A stretch of DNA of 64,000 nucleotides from Osedax frankpressi. Its lineage: Eukaryota; Annelida; Polychaeta; Sabellida; Siboglinidae. Shown piece by piece: positions 25,001 through 37,590 of this stretch. Below the pieces are notes generated by a model that was given only the letters and a program-made list of their open reading frames with translations, did not search any database and was not told the DNA's origin. Every line of letters starts with the position of its first letter. Positions within the stretch are counted from its first letter, which is position 1. The stretch covers positions 19,540,923 to 19,604,922 of the forward strand of contig OZ038315.1 of the NCBI GenBank assembly GCA_964035775.1, written 5' to 3'. Both the position numbers and the translations under genes were made by a program.

Positions 25001-27279
25001 TACTGGCCCCTGGTGGCGAAACTATGCGAAAAGTTTCCATTCTTTTTAAACTCGACACCCATTACCCATTAAATCTATATCATCTCTAAAGTCTTACTCT
25101 CATACTCTAACTCTTCAACTTTCTTCTTTAGCTAACTTTCTTATAAGAAGATATCATCACAACTACTCCACTAACTATTGGGAGTTCCTATCTAACCTAA
25201 AACCTTAATAGCCTCAACCTGCTCACATGTTCTACACTTCACCTTGACTACTTTACCACCAACACCCTACACACACTTCTTATCTCTATTCCAATACCTT
25301 CTCTTGACTTACTCCCCTCTTACCTGAGTGTCATCCTCTTCATAAACTCTCTTTTCCTAACTCATATCCTCAGCTAATCCTAGATCTTATAATATAAAAG
25401 TAATAACATAAAAGTTATAACATCTTTTACTAACCTGATTCATTTTCTTACTTCATTCATTTTCTCACTTAAATCCTTTTTTCACTTAATTCCTTTTCTT
25501 AGTTAATTCCTTTGCTCGCTTAATTTTTTTTTCTCACTTACTCTTTATATCATTTAATTCCTTTCATTACCTCTTCTCACCAAGCCCACTCCCTCTAGGA
25601 ATGGCATAAACTACCTAAAGGGCTCATGGTGGCCTAATCTAGAAGATTTGTACGACAACGACATTCCTGTTTATCGTTTTGTTCAGAAACCCGGAGACGT
25701 GGTGTGGGTAGGCGCAGGCGTCGTGCATTGGGTTCAAGCCGTTGTTAGTAATATCACCGTCGTTACCATGACAACCTTTGTTGTTTATATGAACTATGTA
25801 AATCTGAGCTAATATCTGCTAATAAAAAATGGAAACGTCTTCAGATAAACGATTTTCATACGTTTCACGAGATCTGCCTATTACCCTACTCTCCCTCACC
25901 TAGGGCTGGTGTAACAACATTGCGTGGAATGTAGCTCCCATGACTGGAGAGGTGCTACGAATGGGGGCTGATCGCTACGAATACAATCGACTTTGTACTT
26001 ACAAATCTCTTGTACCTCTCAAACATCTCGCTTGGAAAATGGCTGAGAATATCAGAGGTCTAGTGGGGTTATGATGGGTCTGCATTGGGGTCTAGTGGGG
26101 TTATGATGGGTCTGCAGTGGGGTCTAGTGGGGTTATGATGGGTCTGCAGTGGGGTCTAGTGGGGTTTACAGTGAAATTAGTTATTGGATTGTAGTCGAGT
26201 TGTAGTGGGGTTATAATGGGTCTGCAGTGGGGTTTGGGGTTTATAGTGAAATAAGTAGTGGGGTTGTTGTAGGTCTACTGTTTGTTTGTAGTTGTAGTTC
26301 AGTATTACATTAGTGGAGTTGTCAAGATAGCCGAGTTATAGTTGTCTTAAAGTTTAATTGTTGTGGGGTTCCAGTGGGGTTCTAGTGGGATTTCTATAGG
26401 TCAATGTATCCGTAGTATAGTTATAGTAAAGGTCTATTGAAGTTCCAATGGGTATTGCAGTGGGCAATCAATGTAGCTAAGGCTGTGGTGGAGTTGTATT
26501 GTGTATGCAGTAGTAAGAATGTAGATGTAAGAATTTGTGCTCTACATTATTATTTCTATAATAATATTTTACATTTTCAATAGTTTTAATAGATTTCAAA
26601 TTCTTTTCCTACCCAAATTTTATACACTACACCACATAAGCAATGCACGTCGTGAATCTGTGTTTTTGATTGACAGGTTTGAGTCCCGACCTGCATACGT
26701 GCATTACTCGCATCCTGCGACAGACGTTGCGCCGACGCCGAGCTATCCTGCAACTGCTGCATTGCGAAGACGAACCAACCACGGCTCCGACTACCTGCAA
26801 CGGCTGCAACTCTAAAAACGGCGAAGCTTCGAAAGACCGCCCTCTACTACGCGACGATTTCAAGATTCACCCGCGGGAGGATTCGGAGCCAGCCCACTAC
26901 TGTCATACCTGCGAGGTAGTACAAGGCACTCCCTCTACATTACACTTATTCGTGAATAAAGACGATATTTAATGTATCGATTAGACCGTTTTAAGATTAA
27001 GATCATTAAAAATATAATAAATTATCAATTAATAATATTAACTACTATAATGCACTTTTTATCCACCAGGTCGAGGTGTTCGACATATTGTTTGTGCGAG
27101 AACTCAACAATGCTCATATCGTGGAATGTCTCCACTGCGCTCGCCAGTTCACGGCTTCACGCTGCTTCAAGGGATATGCGGTGTTGGCCGAACACCCATT
27201 GTCCACGCTGCTGGACATCTATCGCACATTCGTCAACGACCAGTGTTCCATAGACACTGCAGCCTCTTCGTCCATTTAG
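13063..27279 (+). CDS. KDM6A: Lysine demethylase KDM6A/UTX (H3K27me2/3 demethylase)
   Basis: Removes methyl groups from H3K27 with Fe(II) and 2-oxoglutarate, as part of the MLL3/4 (KMT2C/D) complex. 29 exons: 13063-13193, 13682-13748, 13916-13974, 15866-16001, 16344-16402, 17134-17254, 17553-17633, 17906-17999, 18089-18212, 19549-19647, 19882-20008, 20240-20312, 20591-20660, 20789-20906, 20995-21105, 21289-21348, 21795-21920, 22060-22156, 22571-22734, 22811-22910, 23088-23140, 23232-23369, 23600-23700, 24382-24590, 24918-25032, 25599-25743, 25904-26057, 26677-26915, 27070-27279 (1126 aa). N-terminal TPRs include [20 protein letters not shown] and [38 protein letters not shown] follows. The JmjC domain keeps the iron ligands HQE (exon 25) and H of VVHWVQ (exon 26). 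The C-terminal zinc module has HYCHTC and CLHC. It is shorter than human UTX (1401 aa), mainly in the disordered middle. Exon 3 and the exact start are least certain. Confidence 0.95.
16737..17100. other. GC-rich islet in KDM6A intron 5
   Basis: A stretch clearly richer in GC and CpG than the surrounding introns, with recurring GAATGACCAC and its inverse GGTCATT (for example near 16918, 16976 and 17007). It has no open frame matching KDM6A and ends before the exon at 17134. It could be a small inverted-repeat element or an intronic regulatory sequence. Confidence 0.5.
18390..19400. mobile_element. Candidate non-autonomous inverted-repeat element (MITE-like) in KDM6A intron 9
   Basis: The left end ACCCAAGCAACCACCAAGGT and the right end, whose reverse complement reads ACCCAGCAAACAATCCAGGT, are imperfect inverted repeats of about 26 bp bounding 1.0 kb of AT-rich noncoding DNA. 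A further copy of the right-end motif (ACCTGGATTGG) lies at about 18300, just outside. No transposase frame and no clear target duplication were seen. Confidence 0.4.
22323..22421. repeat. Tandem repeat in KDM6A intron 18
   Basis: About nine imperfect copies of an 11-base unit CCTAGAACTCT / CCTGGAACTAT, pyrimidine-rich on the coding strand and close to the acceptor half of the intron. Confidence 0.85.
23415..23490. repeat. Tandem repeat in KDM6A intron 22
   Basis: About eight copies of a 9-10 base unit TTCATTAG / TTCATAAG arranged head to tail. Confidence 0.85.
26057..26230. repeat. 32-bp G-rich minisatellite starting at a splice donor
   Basis: Three near-identical 32-bp units beginning GGTCTAGTGGGGTTATGATG, then decayed G-rich copies. 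The first unit includes the last exon base at 26057 and the GT donor of intron 27, so every copy recreates a donor-like string. Confidence 0.9.
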
Positions 27280-27480
27280 CATCGAATTCGTGTGTACCTT
27301 CTTCCATCTCCACCATCTCACAACACGGACACCACACCACCCTACACCACATCATACAACACCACACACCACACTACAATACCCAGTTTGCTCTCTACTC
27401 ATCGTTATTTAATAATATTTATTAGGTAATTTTTTATTAAAGTATTGTCAATTCAGGAATATAAATTGATTTTTTAGTAT
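27280..27480. promoter_or_regulatory. Shared 3' region of convergent KDM6A and DRC9
   Basis: Only 201 bp separate the two stop codons. A plus-strand ATTAAA near 27437 and a minus-strand AATAAA near 27421-27416 are candidate poly(A) signals, so the two 3' UTRs probably overlap. Confidence 0.45.
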
Positions 27481-29874
27481 TCACTTCTTTTTGCCTTTTT
27501 TTCCTTTCTTGCCACCTTTCTTTCCCTTTTTCCCCTTCTTCTTTGAGAATGAGCCAAGTCCCTTTCGGACCATTATTCCTCTCCACCAGGATTGTAACTG
27601 AAGACATTAAAGTTATAGTAATTTATAGAATTATTGAAATTATTGAATTATAGAATTATTGAAATTAATAAACCATACGACATGTGCACAGATATAACCT
27701 TAACTGCAGATTTCAATTGTAATGTCTCTTGGGAATCCTTTCTTCTCTTCTGCTCCTTTTCAATCCTGTCTTCTACGACAACTTGTTCATAGTCGCTATA
27801 CTATAATTGAAAGGAATTTTTATTTTACCTAAATTCACGAATACAAATAATTTATTAATAAAACCAGTTTAGTTAGATTTTGAAGTTTTTCCAGATCTTT
27901 TGCTTTACTTGCTTTCAGTACATCGAGTTCTTTCTGTTTCGACTCCACATCGATATCATACCTTTCCATCCAAATTTCAACTTGCTTTTGTAGCATCTAA
28001 TAAAAGAAGAAAATCCCAACTAATAAAACATATATATTAAAAATAATTATAATCAACATTAATAAATTAATATTATTATATAATTGATATTAAGTCAAAA
28101 ACAATTGTTTTTGAATTATGCAATACTAAATATTTAAATAAAGAATCAGCTTTATCCGATGACATCATCATTCTCTGATGTTCATTTAACCTCGATGACT
28201 AACTGTTGTATGTGTGAGCAGATAACTTTCAATCTCGGTGTTCACTCTTGTTTCTTCATCCATTTTGATTTGCAGATTTTTTATCTCAGTTTTCAATTCG
28301 TTTTCTGAGAGTAAACATTTCTTCTGTGTCTGTGCAATGCTCACTTCAGCGACCTGGTGGGAAACAATGATATTAACTCAATAATTATACTTGATCTATA
28401 AAATGTTACCTTTTTAATATATTTAGATTCCATGGTTGTTTTGGCTTTCATTTCCTGGAGTTGATCTTTAAGATGAGCAATCATTTCACCTCTCTATTTT
28501 CATATTAATAATGTTAATTTTATACATTTATTTAAAACAATACATATATATTTATAAATATATTGAATACATTTTAAAGATTTAAATAATATAAAAACAA
28601 TAATTTTCAGACCTGTTGAAGTTCAACTTCTTTATCCTTTTTAACTTCGAGAATTTGTTTTGCCAAAGTTTTCACTTTTCTCCTACCATCCTCTTCACTG
28701 AGGATTGTATTCTAAAGAATTTGTAATACAATCGTATAGCTTATTTTAGTTCTCTATGTATTAGCAATGTACATAATGAGGCGATATTTTATATATCATA
28801 TAAAAACAATTCTAAGAAAATTACCTGTAATTTTTGTTTGTTGCTCTTTTCATTCCGGACAGCATTTGTTAGTTTGTTGAAAGATGCTTTCTCTGCCAGC
28901 TCCGATACAGTATCGTACAATACCTTCTCTATAAATAACCTATTGCGTTTATATTTTTTATATATCAAATATACTCAAAATAACAATAATTGCAAATGTA
29001 TATTGAAGATTTTGAAGAAACCTATCATTTTGAACTTTCTCAAGGGTGGATATGGCAAGTGGAGAATTGAACAGACCTCTGGCAAGCATATTATTTGCCT
29101 GCCTTAATCTACCCGCTACTTCTCCTTTGCATTTGGCATTACCATTCTTCTCTTGAATCTATTTTAGATACACAATTAGCATATTGTTTGTTTAATTTTA
29201 ATTACATAAAATAATATATATTAAATATATAAATTACATACAACCGACATTAAATTTTATAATAATAATACTAATAACAAATGATAATCAATCGCAATAC
29301 CCAATATTATCTTATATTCTGAGCTGATTTCTTTTGAAGAGTGAAAGAGGTGATTTTCTACAAATTCTAGTTACATAAAATAAATAAAGAGCTTATGTGA
29401 ATATAAATCATACTAAGCGCATTTCATGTCATAACTGTAGAGGAAAACAACATTTATAAACCTTCTGAAATTTATTTTCTATATTTTTCTGTTCCGTGAG
29501 AAGTTCAGTAACATCATCTTGAACAACTTGTTCGTGGTCTAAAAAGAAATCTCTTGCAATCAGTTATAATAATCAATGCAATATATCCTCTAGGTTACAT
29601 CGTATGGGTTATTATAATATTATGCAGCGCATATCTATTTTTTAAACTGGTATATTGCATAGATGGTGGAATAAATAAAATGTATAGATTATATAACATA
29701 AATGATATGTATGTCGACTATTTATGGACTATGTCTATAGGCATAGAAACAACGTATTTGCTGACCAGTGTTGGCAACGGGCATTATGCGCCCTAGAACG
29801 ATGAGCTGATCAACGCAATCGTCCAGCACTGCGGTCAAGTTGACCACGTCATAACTCTCCAGATCCACTTTCAT
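27481..29874 (-). CDS. IQCG: Dynein regulatory complex subunit 9 (DRC9/IQCG)
   Basis: A coiled-coil subunit of the nexin-dynein regulatory complex, which controls ciliary and flagellar beating. It sits in the axoneme and its IQ motif binds calmodulin-type proteins. Ten exons: 29874-29766, 29538-29462, 29158-29022, 28939-28825, 28711-28613, 28493-28410, 28353-28204, 27996-27865, 27800-27699, 27597-27481 (373 aa). Landmarks shared with human IQCG are [17 protein letters not shown] near the start, [51 protein letters not shown], and the IQ motif [15 protein letters not shown]. The C-terminus is Lys/Gly-rich ([12 protein letters not shown]) as in human. It is shorter than human (about 440 aa), mostly at the N-terminus and in the early middle. 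The gene could have a further upstream 5' exon, since the chosen ATG already lies close to the conserved region. Confidence 0.93.
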
Positions 29875-32304
29875 AGACACTGCAACGATTATCATTTTAA
29901 TATATATTTATAGTAGCTAATAAATAACTGGTAAGTAATGTTGGATTGACAAAAGCATATCTTAAACCACAGGCAATGACCGTCGGGCATCTATCTACGA
30001 TTGTCTAGGTACGTAGATGTATATACATCTACGATTGTCTATGTACGTATATGTATATATAAAATTATAAACTTACGATGAAAATAAAACTAAATAAATG
30101 AAAAGCTATACTGTGTATATATATATATATTGATATTAAAACTGTAAAAGTATATTATATTATTTAGCAAAAAACCAAGGTTAATTTATGTTTTCATATA
30201 TTGTTGTTTATAAACTAGTTAATGCGCATTATATATATATATATATATATATACATCTAAAAATAAAATTACAAAAACCGCTTATTTATTAAATTTGTTT
30301 ATTAACAATATTAATTTTATTTTAAGTTTTTTTTATTTTTGCAGGTTTTTTAGTATGAAGATGCTTCCTCAAACTACATGTTTTGTCTAAGATGTTATAA
30401 GTTGTACCTTCCCACTCGATCTGAATCTATTATGACAATAGTACTTATAAACAATACTGTACTATATTACGAAACCACTGTAAAGATAACGAATGATATG
30501 TAATATCTATTGGTATATTAGTTATGTTCATCAAAACATCCTATATAGTATCAAATACCCCTCTATCCTAGAGGATATAGGAAGCTTTGATTATATATAA
30601 TATATGACATTATCCAAATATATACTTTATTTTAATATTTAAATCTTAATATGATATAAGTTCAATTTAAACCCGACATCTATAAATTAATATATTGTAG
30701 CATAGTGAAGTTATTATTTTTTAATCTAATTTTGATAGAGATTTACAGATATATCACAAATAGTAATTTGTACAATTTGTAGAGCATATTATAATTTAAA
30801 ATAATAGTTGAAAGTCAAGTTTATTAATTTTAACAATATGAATTGTTTTTAGATTGAATATATTATAAGATTTATCTTAAACCTCAAGAAAAAAGAGTTG
30901 CTACTTTTAATTATTAACTTATCTAGTTCAATTAGCATATTAATTATTAATTATATATCATAGAAAACAATTTTAAATCCATTTAAGGCATTTAAATAAA
31001 AATATTGTATTAATTATCCGTAGCATATATTATTAAAAGAGAAATATTCGTTATTATGGGTTATAATTATGCTAAAATAATAACTTTCCTGTGCAAATTA
31101 TAAGAGTAACACATTCTAACACATTCTTCAAAATACCAATTATTTTCACCATGTATATATTTCAATAAGAAATACATAGTGTATGCCATTATTTTAGGAT
31201 ACTTACTGATTATATATGGTTTTGAATATTACTATTGGATTTGCTAGATTTACATGTTGAAGTAATATTATTGTTTATAATGTAACCAAGCAACCCACTA
31301 AAGCGACATGTGCTTGGTAAATAGACGCAGATTTATTTTAATAAATTTATCCTATACAAAATTTACTATATATGTATAAACAATATGTATAAACTTATGT
31401 TTTAATAATAGTTATATTAATATTCTACTGAAATAATGAATATATGAGAATTACCAATAATATATTATTGTAATATATTTCAGTCGGTAACGATACGAGT
31501 CTATATAATTATGTTTACATTAATTTGTGGTATATTTTACTTTCAATATCAAATCCATTTAAAGGTATAGGAACATAAACAGTTTATTGCGGAACCTATT
31601 ACAGAAACAGCTTATGTTATTTTATTTCTACAGCCAATAATTCAATATATTAAATTCTGATTATATTTAAACCATATATATGGAATTACAATAAAATCAT
31701 AAATATAATCCCGAAAGCGATGCAGTGTACAGCATATAGCATCAATGGTGTTTATACATTATTCATGTCATGTATACGTGAATAATATTCACTGAATATA
31801 TCTATAAATATATTCTCAATGATACCATTATATTCACATATATGAATCATTGATATACTTGTTAACATCTAATTGATAATATATTAGAAAATGCATATAC
31901 TTATAGAGTCGTTACCCTTCTATAGAAAATATACTTTATCTATCTTAATATAATAATAAAATAAAAACTAAGCCTATACATTTATCACCAATCTAATAAT
32001 CTATTAATTTTAAATATTTTTATTAAACTATTTAAAAAAATAAATTAAAAATATTTTTTATTTCAATATATAGTATATATATTTAACATCTACTGCGTGT
32101 ATGTGTAAATATAATTGAATAAGATAATTCTATTAATGAAATAATATAAAATTACATAATATGGAAATATTTCTCAAAACATATTTTACAAAATATAAGA
32201 ATATAATTTTGAAATATTTCTAAAAAATATGAGTAAATAAAATATAATTTTATTATTATGATAATCTAGATATTCAATAATAAATATTATTCTGTTCAAA
32301 TAAT

Positions 32305-33447
<1,143 letters not shown>

Positions 33448-34661
33448 CTCTAAACGATGTTAGCGATGATCAATTAAACAATTAAATGTTTATATTAAAA
33501 TATGCTGGACCTCAGCCGTAAGAATGTTAAAAAGAAATAAATATATTAACATATAAAAGCACTTAATTAAAAATACAAGTATTTATAAATATTAATATAC
33601 TACATCAAGTCAATATTGTTTAAAAGTTAAAAGTGCCGACAAAATCAGAAAGCTGACTATAGTCTGTTATAATAGAAACTTCTATGGCTTCTTTTCAACA
33701 ACGTATTCAATATATGTATTGCATTTTCTCACAATTCCGTAGATATAATTGGCTCGTATATCAAAACGTAATTATCCGAAGATAAAAAACAAATAGAGCA
33801 AACTGCAAATGTAACTAGAAATAATAAATAACTATATTTATGAAATTAGATTTGTTCTATTATTTTTTAAATTATCCATACTATCAAACGGAATAGTACA
33901 CTCAATTGTATAGTTTATTCCCATATTAATAAGTTTTGTTCTCTCATAACAATATCAGGTTTAGTAATGTAGTAAAACAATTGAACATGAGTTCAGTTAG
34001 AGTATTTTTCTACACGTTGCGACTTTACTTATTATGTGATTCCGTCATTTTATAAAATATGGATGTGCGGATATTCAGAACGTAAAATGTACTTTCTCAT
34101 TCAGCAAATCATATTCTACATAGCGTGTCAGATGAGTAAGCTTCTGGTACTGGTAGTGCTTGTAACATTGCCTTATATCAGTAGTTTTAGGCTTGTGGTT
34201 ATTAAGTTCAACTTTATGAAATTAAACGAGTGTCGGATATGTTAATATCAAATGTTGACTTGCAACCAATCCCTGATTGATGTAATTGAGTAATTTCGAA
34301 GTTAACCAAATTCCAATAAAAACATTTGATATTTCCCCGCCTTAGCTACAACAGAACGTATTTCAACGATACTAATCTTTTGTTTTTCTGTATCGAATGT
34401 ATTGATTTTACTGGGTATATTCTGTATAATTATAAATGTGTCAATGAGACTCAAATTTACAGCATTGTGTACACTAAAAAGACACGAGTGACGCCGTTAT
34501 TTAGTTAATTTATAACGGTTTGCCATTTTTATCGATTCTTTTTATATATAAATATTCTAATTATTTTATTTTTATGATCGGTGTTTTAACTAATATATAA
34601 TTATATATATCTGGTGGAATTATAATATATACATATCAATATTTTAGTTTATATGATAATG

Positions 34662-34686
34662 TATATATATATATATATATATATAT
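34662..34686. repeat. (TA)n microsatellite
   Basis: Alternating TA run of about 25 bp in the intergenic region upstream of MLX. Confidence 0.9.
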
Positions 34687-36420
34687 CTATATACATATAA
34701 TATATAGATTTATAATTTTAAATGTAAATATAAATCTATGATTTAATATGAATGATTTGAAGACAATAATGTCATTGATAAAACTTACATATTATATAAC
34801 ATAATATATATACTTATAAGTATATATAGAGAGAAAATTAAAGTAAATTCACACTTAAATGTCAATGAAAATATTATATGGTGTACAATAAGTAGCATAT
34901 AATATATTATTTGTAATGCATATAGTATATATAATATATATGATTGATGTATCAGAGTGTATATTGAACGTATATAATAGTGTATATCCACCATATCCAC
35001 TCTATAACTATATAAAACCATTTTTTATTTTCTTTTTCTTTAAAATCATCGTTTTTTTACTCATTATACGATCATAGGTTTAAAGTAATATTATTTTTAG
35101 TAATATATTTTATTTATAATTACAACAATAAAATAACAAACAACAATAGAAAGTTATATTTTTATTGAAATTAAATTTCTCATATCTTCGTTAAAAGGTT
35201 AAAGGTTACTAATGATTGACAATAAATATTAATAATAATAATAAATAAAAGTAAGTAATTTTTTTTTGTAATTTGTATACTATGATTATCTCTAATACTT
35301 CATATGTGTTTGATTAAACATTTATAAGAAATCTTGTTTATGATGAATACAAATATTGAAACATTCTATAGATTAATCTTGTAAACATAAATATAACTTT
35401 TTAAATAATATAACATAAAGGGTTAATATTAATGTTAATTATTATAAATATATGTATTATAATGTTATTTGAATTAAATACATAATATAATAAATATTAT
35501 TAAGTAGTAACTAAAATATATAGTTCTTGGCGGGAGTTAATCTACTAGTAGTATAAATGTCTGATCGTCTACCCGTATTATACAAACGAGTATCAATGTC
35601 GTTATCATAAATGTAATTTCCGTAACAGATAACTTAATGATAACAACCATTGGTTTAAAATAGCATGTACATATTCCTAGCGGATGGTGGGCGAGGCTTT
35701 GCTGACTGTTGACAAATATATCTAATGTTACAGTCTAGTGAGTTTAGATAATCGCAAGTAAAACAAAACTACACGTAAGTATGTAGCATATGTTAAGGAA
35801 ACGAAATCGAAATGAAATTCATTTTATATCCTTTTTATTAAAAATTATATATAAAAATAAAAATATAATTAAAATAAATGAATCCTCCATTACAACTAAT
35901 ATAAGTGAAAAATTCTGTGAACAATTCATTCACTAGAAGTTATTATAATGTTTTCATGTTGATAGATATCCTAATGTTGTTGATACTATTAAGTTATTTG
36001 CAATTTAGAATCTTTTCAGACGATACCAGTATATGTAGTTTTCACTCACAAACATGCAATAAATGTATAAGATTGTATACATTCATATTTGTAGATATCT
36101 TCTTTCCGAGTAAGATAGGGTAATCCTACGGTCAGTAGTAGTCCTAATATTAAGATTACAACTGATATAGACACAGGAGGATGCATAATCTGTTCATGTA
36201 TTCCACTAGCTCCTTCAATGAATAGTCATAGTCGATACCTCGCGTTTACCTCTGGTAATATCTGTCTATCAAATTTCTGATAATAAGTCCGCAAACCTTC
36301 CTAATACTGATTTATTGAAGGCCGACCAATCTTCTCATAATGCATTACCGCTTATAACTAATTGTTTTATTTGAATAAATAAGTTTAATATGAAGATACT
36401 AATTGAGTATGTATTTTACT

Positions 36421-36457
36421 TATAATATGTTACTGCTAACAGTAGTAACATATTATA
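36421..36457. other. Perfect 14-bp hairpin
   Basis: The arms TATAATATGTTACT and AGTAACATATTATA are exact reverse complements around a 9-base loop. The hairpin is isolated in intergenic DNA. Confidence 0.8.
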
Positions 36458-37590
36458 TGTAATGCAGGCCGTAGTGGAACGGAAAACTCTGACAGAGGGG
36501 AATATGTTATAATTTCCTTACGAGCAATTTTTCAAAATCCAGGATTATCCTTTCTGGTTGAAGATTATTACCGACGATATATTCAGCATACCTTATAGGA
36601 TTTCATAGTTGCTTTGCAATGCGCGAACTTATTGAAACTAATTTCATAGTCATCTCTTTCGAAGAGCCTTCGCCGACAACAAAACCACAAAGAAAAATAC
36701 TTGTTTAATGATATTTTTTCATCGTGAAACCAGTTCGGATGGTTTCAGTAGAAAATAATCTTCAAAGTTACTTTGGATAGTACGTATCAATTAATATATT
36801 AGAAATTTGCTTACATACTTGAATGTAAGTCAGGAATAATTATGTGCCTCCTCAAATTATCGTTATCCAATAAAACATAATAATTAGGTTATATAATTAG
36901 GTAATTATGATTCTTAAATATGATATATTAATGTATTCCTATATTACATTCATAAATATGTGTTTTCATGAAATGATGATTAAATCAATAGCAATAAGGA
37001 ATTATGTTAATGGCGCATAATTAATTTTCAGATTCAATGCGGATATAAAGTTTTAAAATTCTTTTTGAATAAAGATTTAAAAATAAAAAATAGTCTCATT
37101 TATGTTTATTATATGTAATTAAGTTAATCAAATGTTAATTAATAATATTCTCATTGATGTTTATATGTAGTTATATGTAATTATATGTTTATATGTAGTT
37201 ATGTTATTAAATTAATCAAATGTTATTCTCAGTGATGTTTATATTTAGTCGAGTTATTGAATTAGTCGTGTCAATTATTATTTTAACTTCAAGTAACTTT
37301 ACTATAATTCTTCATACAGTTAATATAATAAAAGTATACACCCAGGGTTTTTTCTACTAATTGTTGGTTTTAACAATGGTATTATTTTTTATATTGCAGT
37401 AGTTATATCTTTTATTTTCTAAGTGATTTCATATTTTATTGTATCCCTTTATATATGGTTTTATATGCTTAAAAACATTGTTATATATAATAAATCACCA
37501 ATTACAAGTAAAATATATATCTGTTTATTAATATTTCTTTAATAATACACATCAGTATATTATAATCATATCATTTGTTTTATTATATAG

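Noticed and set aside
36120-36780. Patch of mixed composition with short peptides that look protein-like
   Set aside because: Frames are short and interrupted, with no consistent splice sites or recognisable motif. It may be very old coding or element debris, but it cannot be supported.
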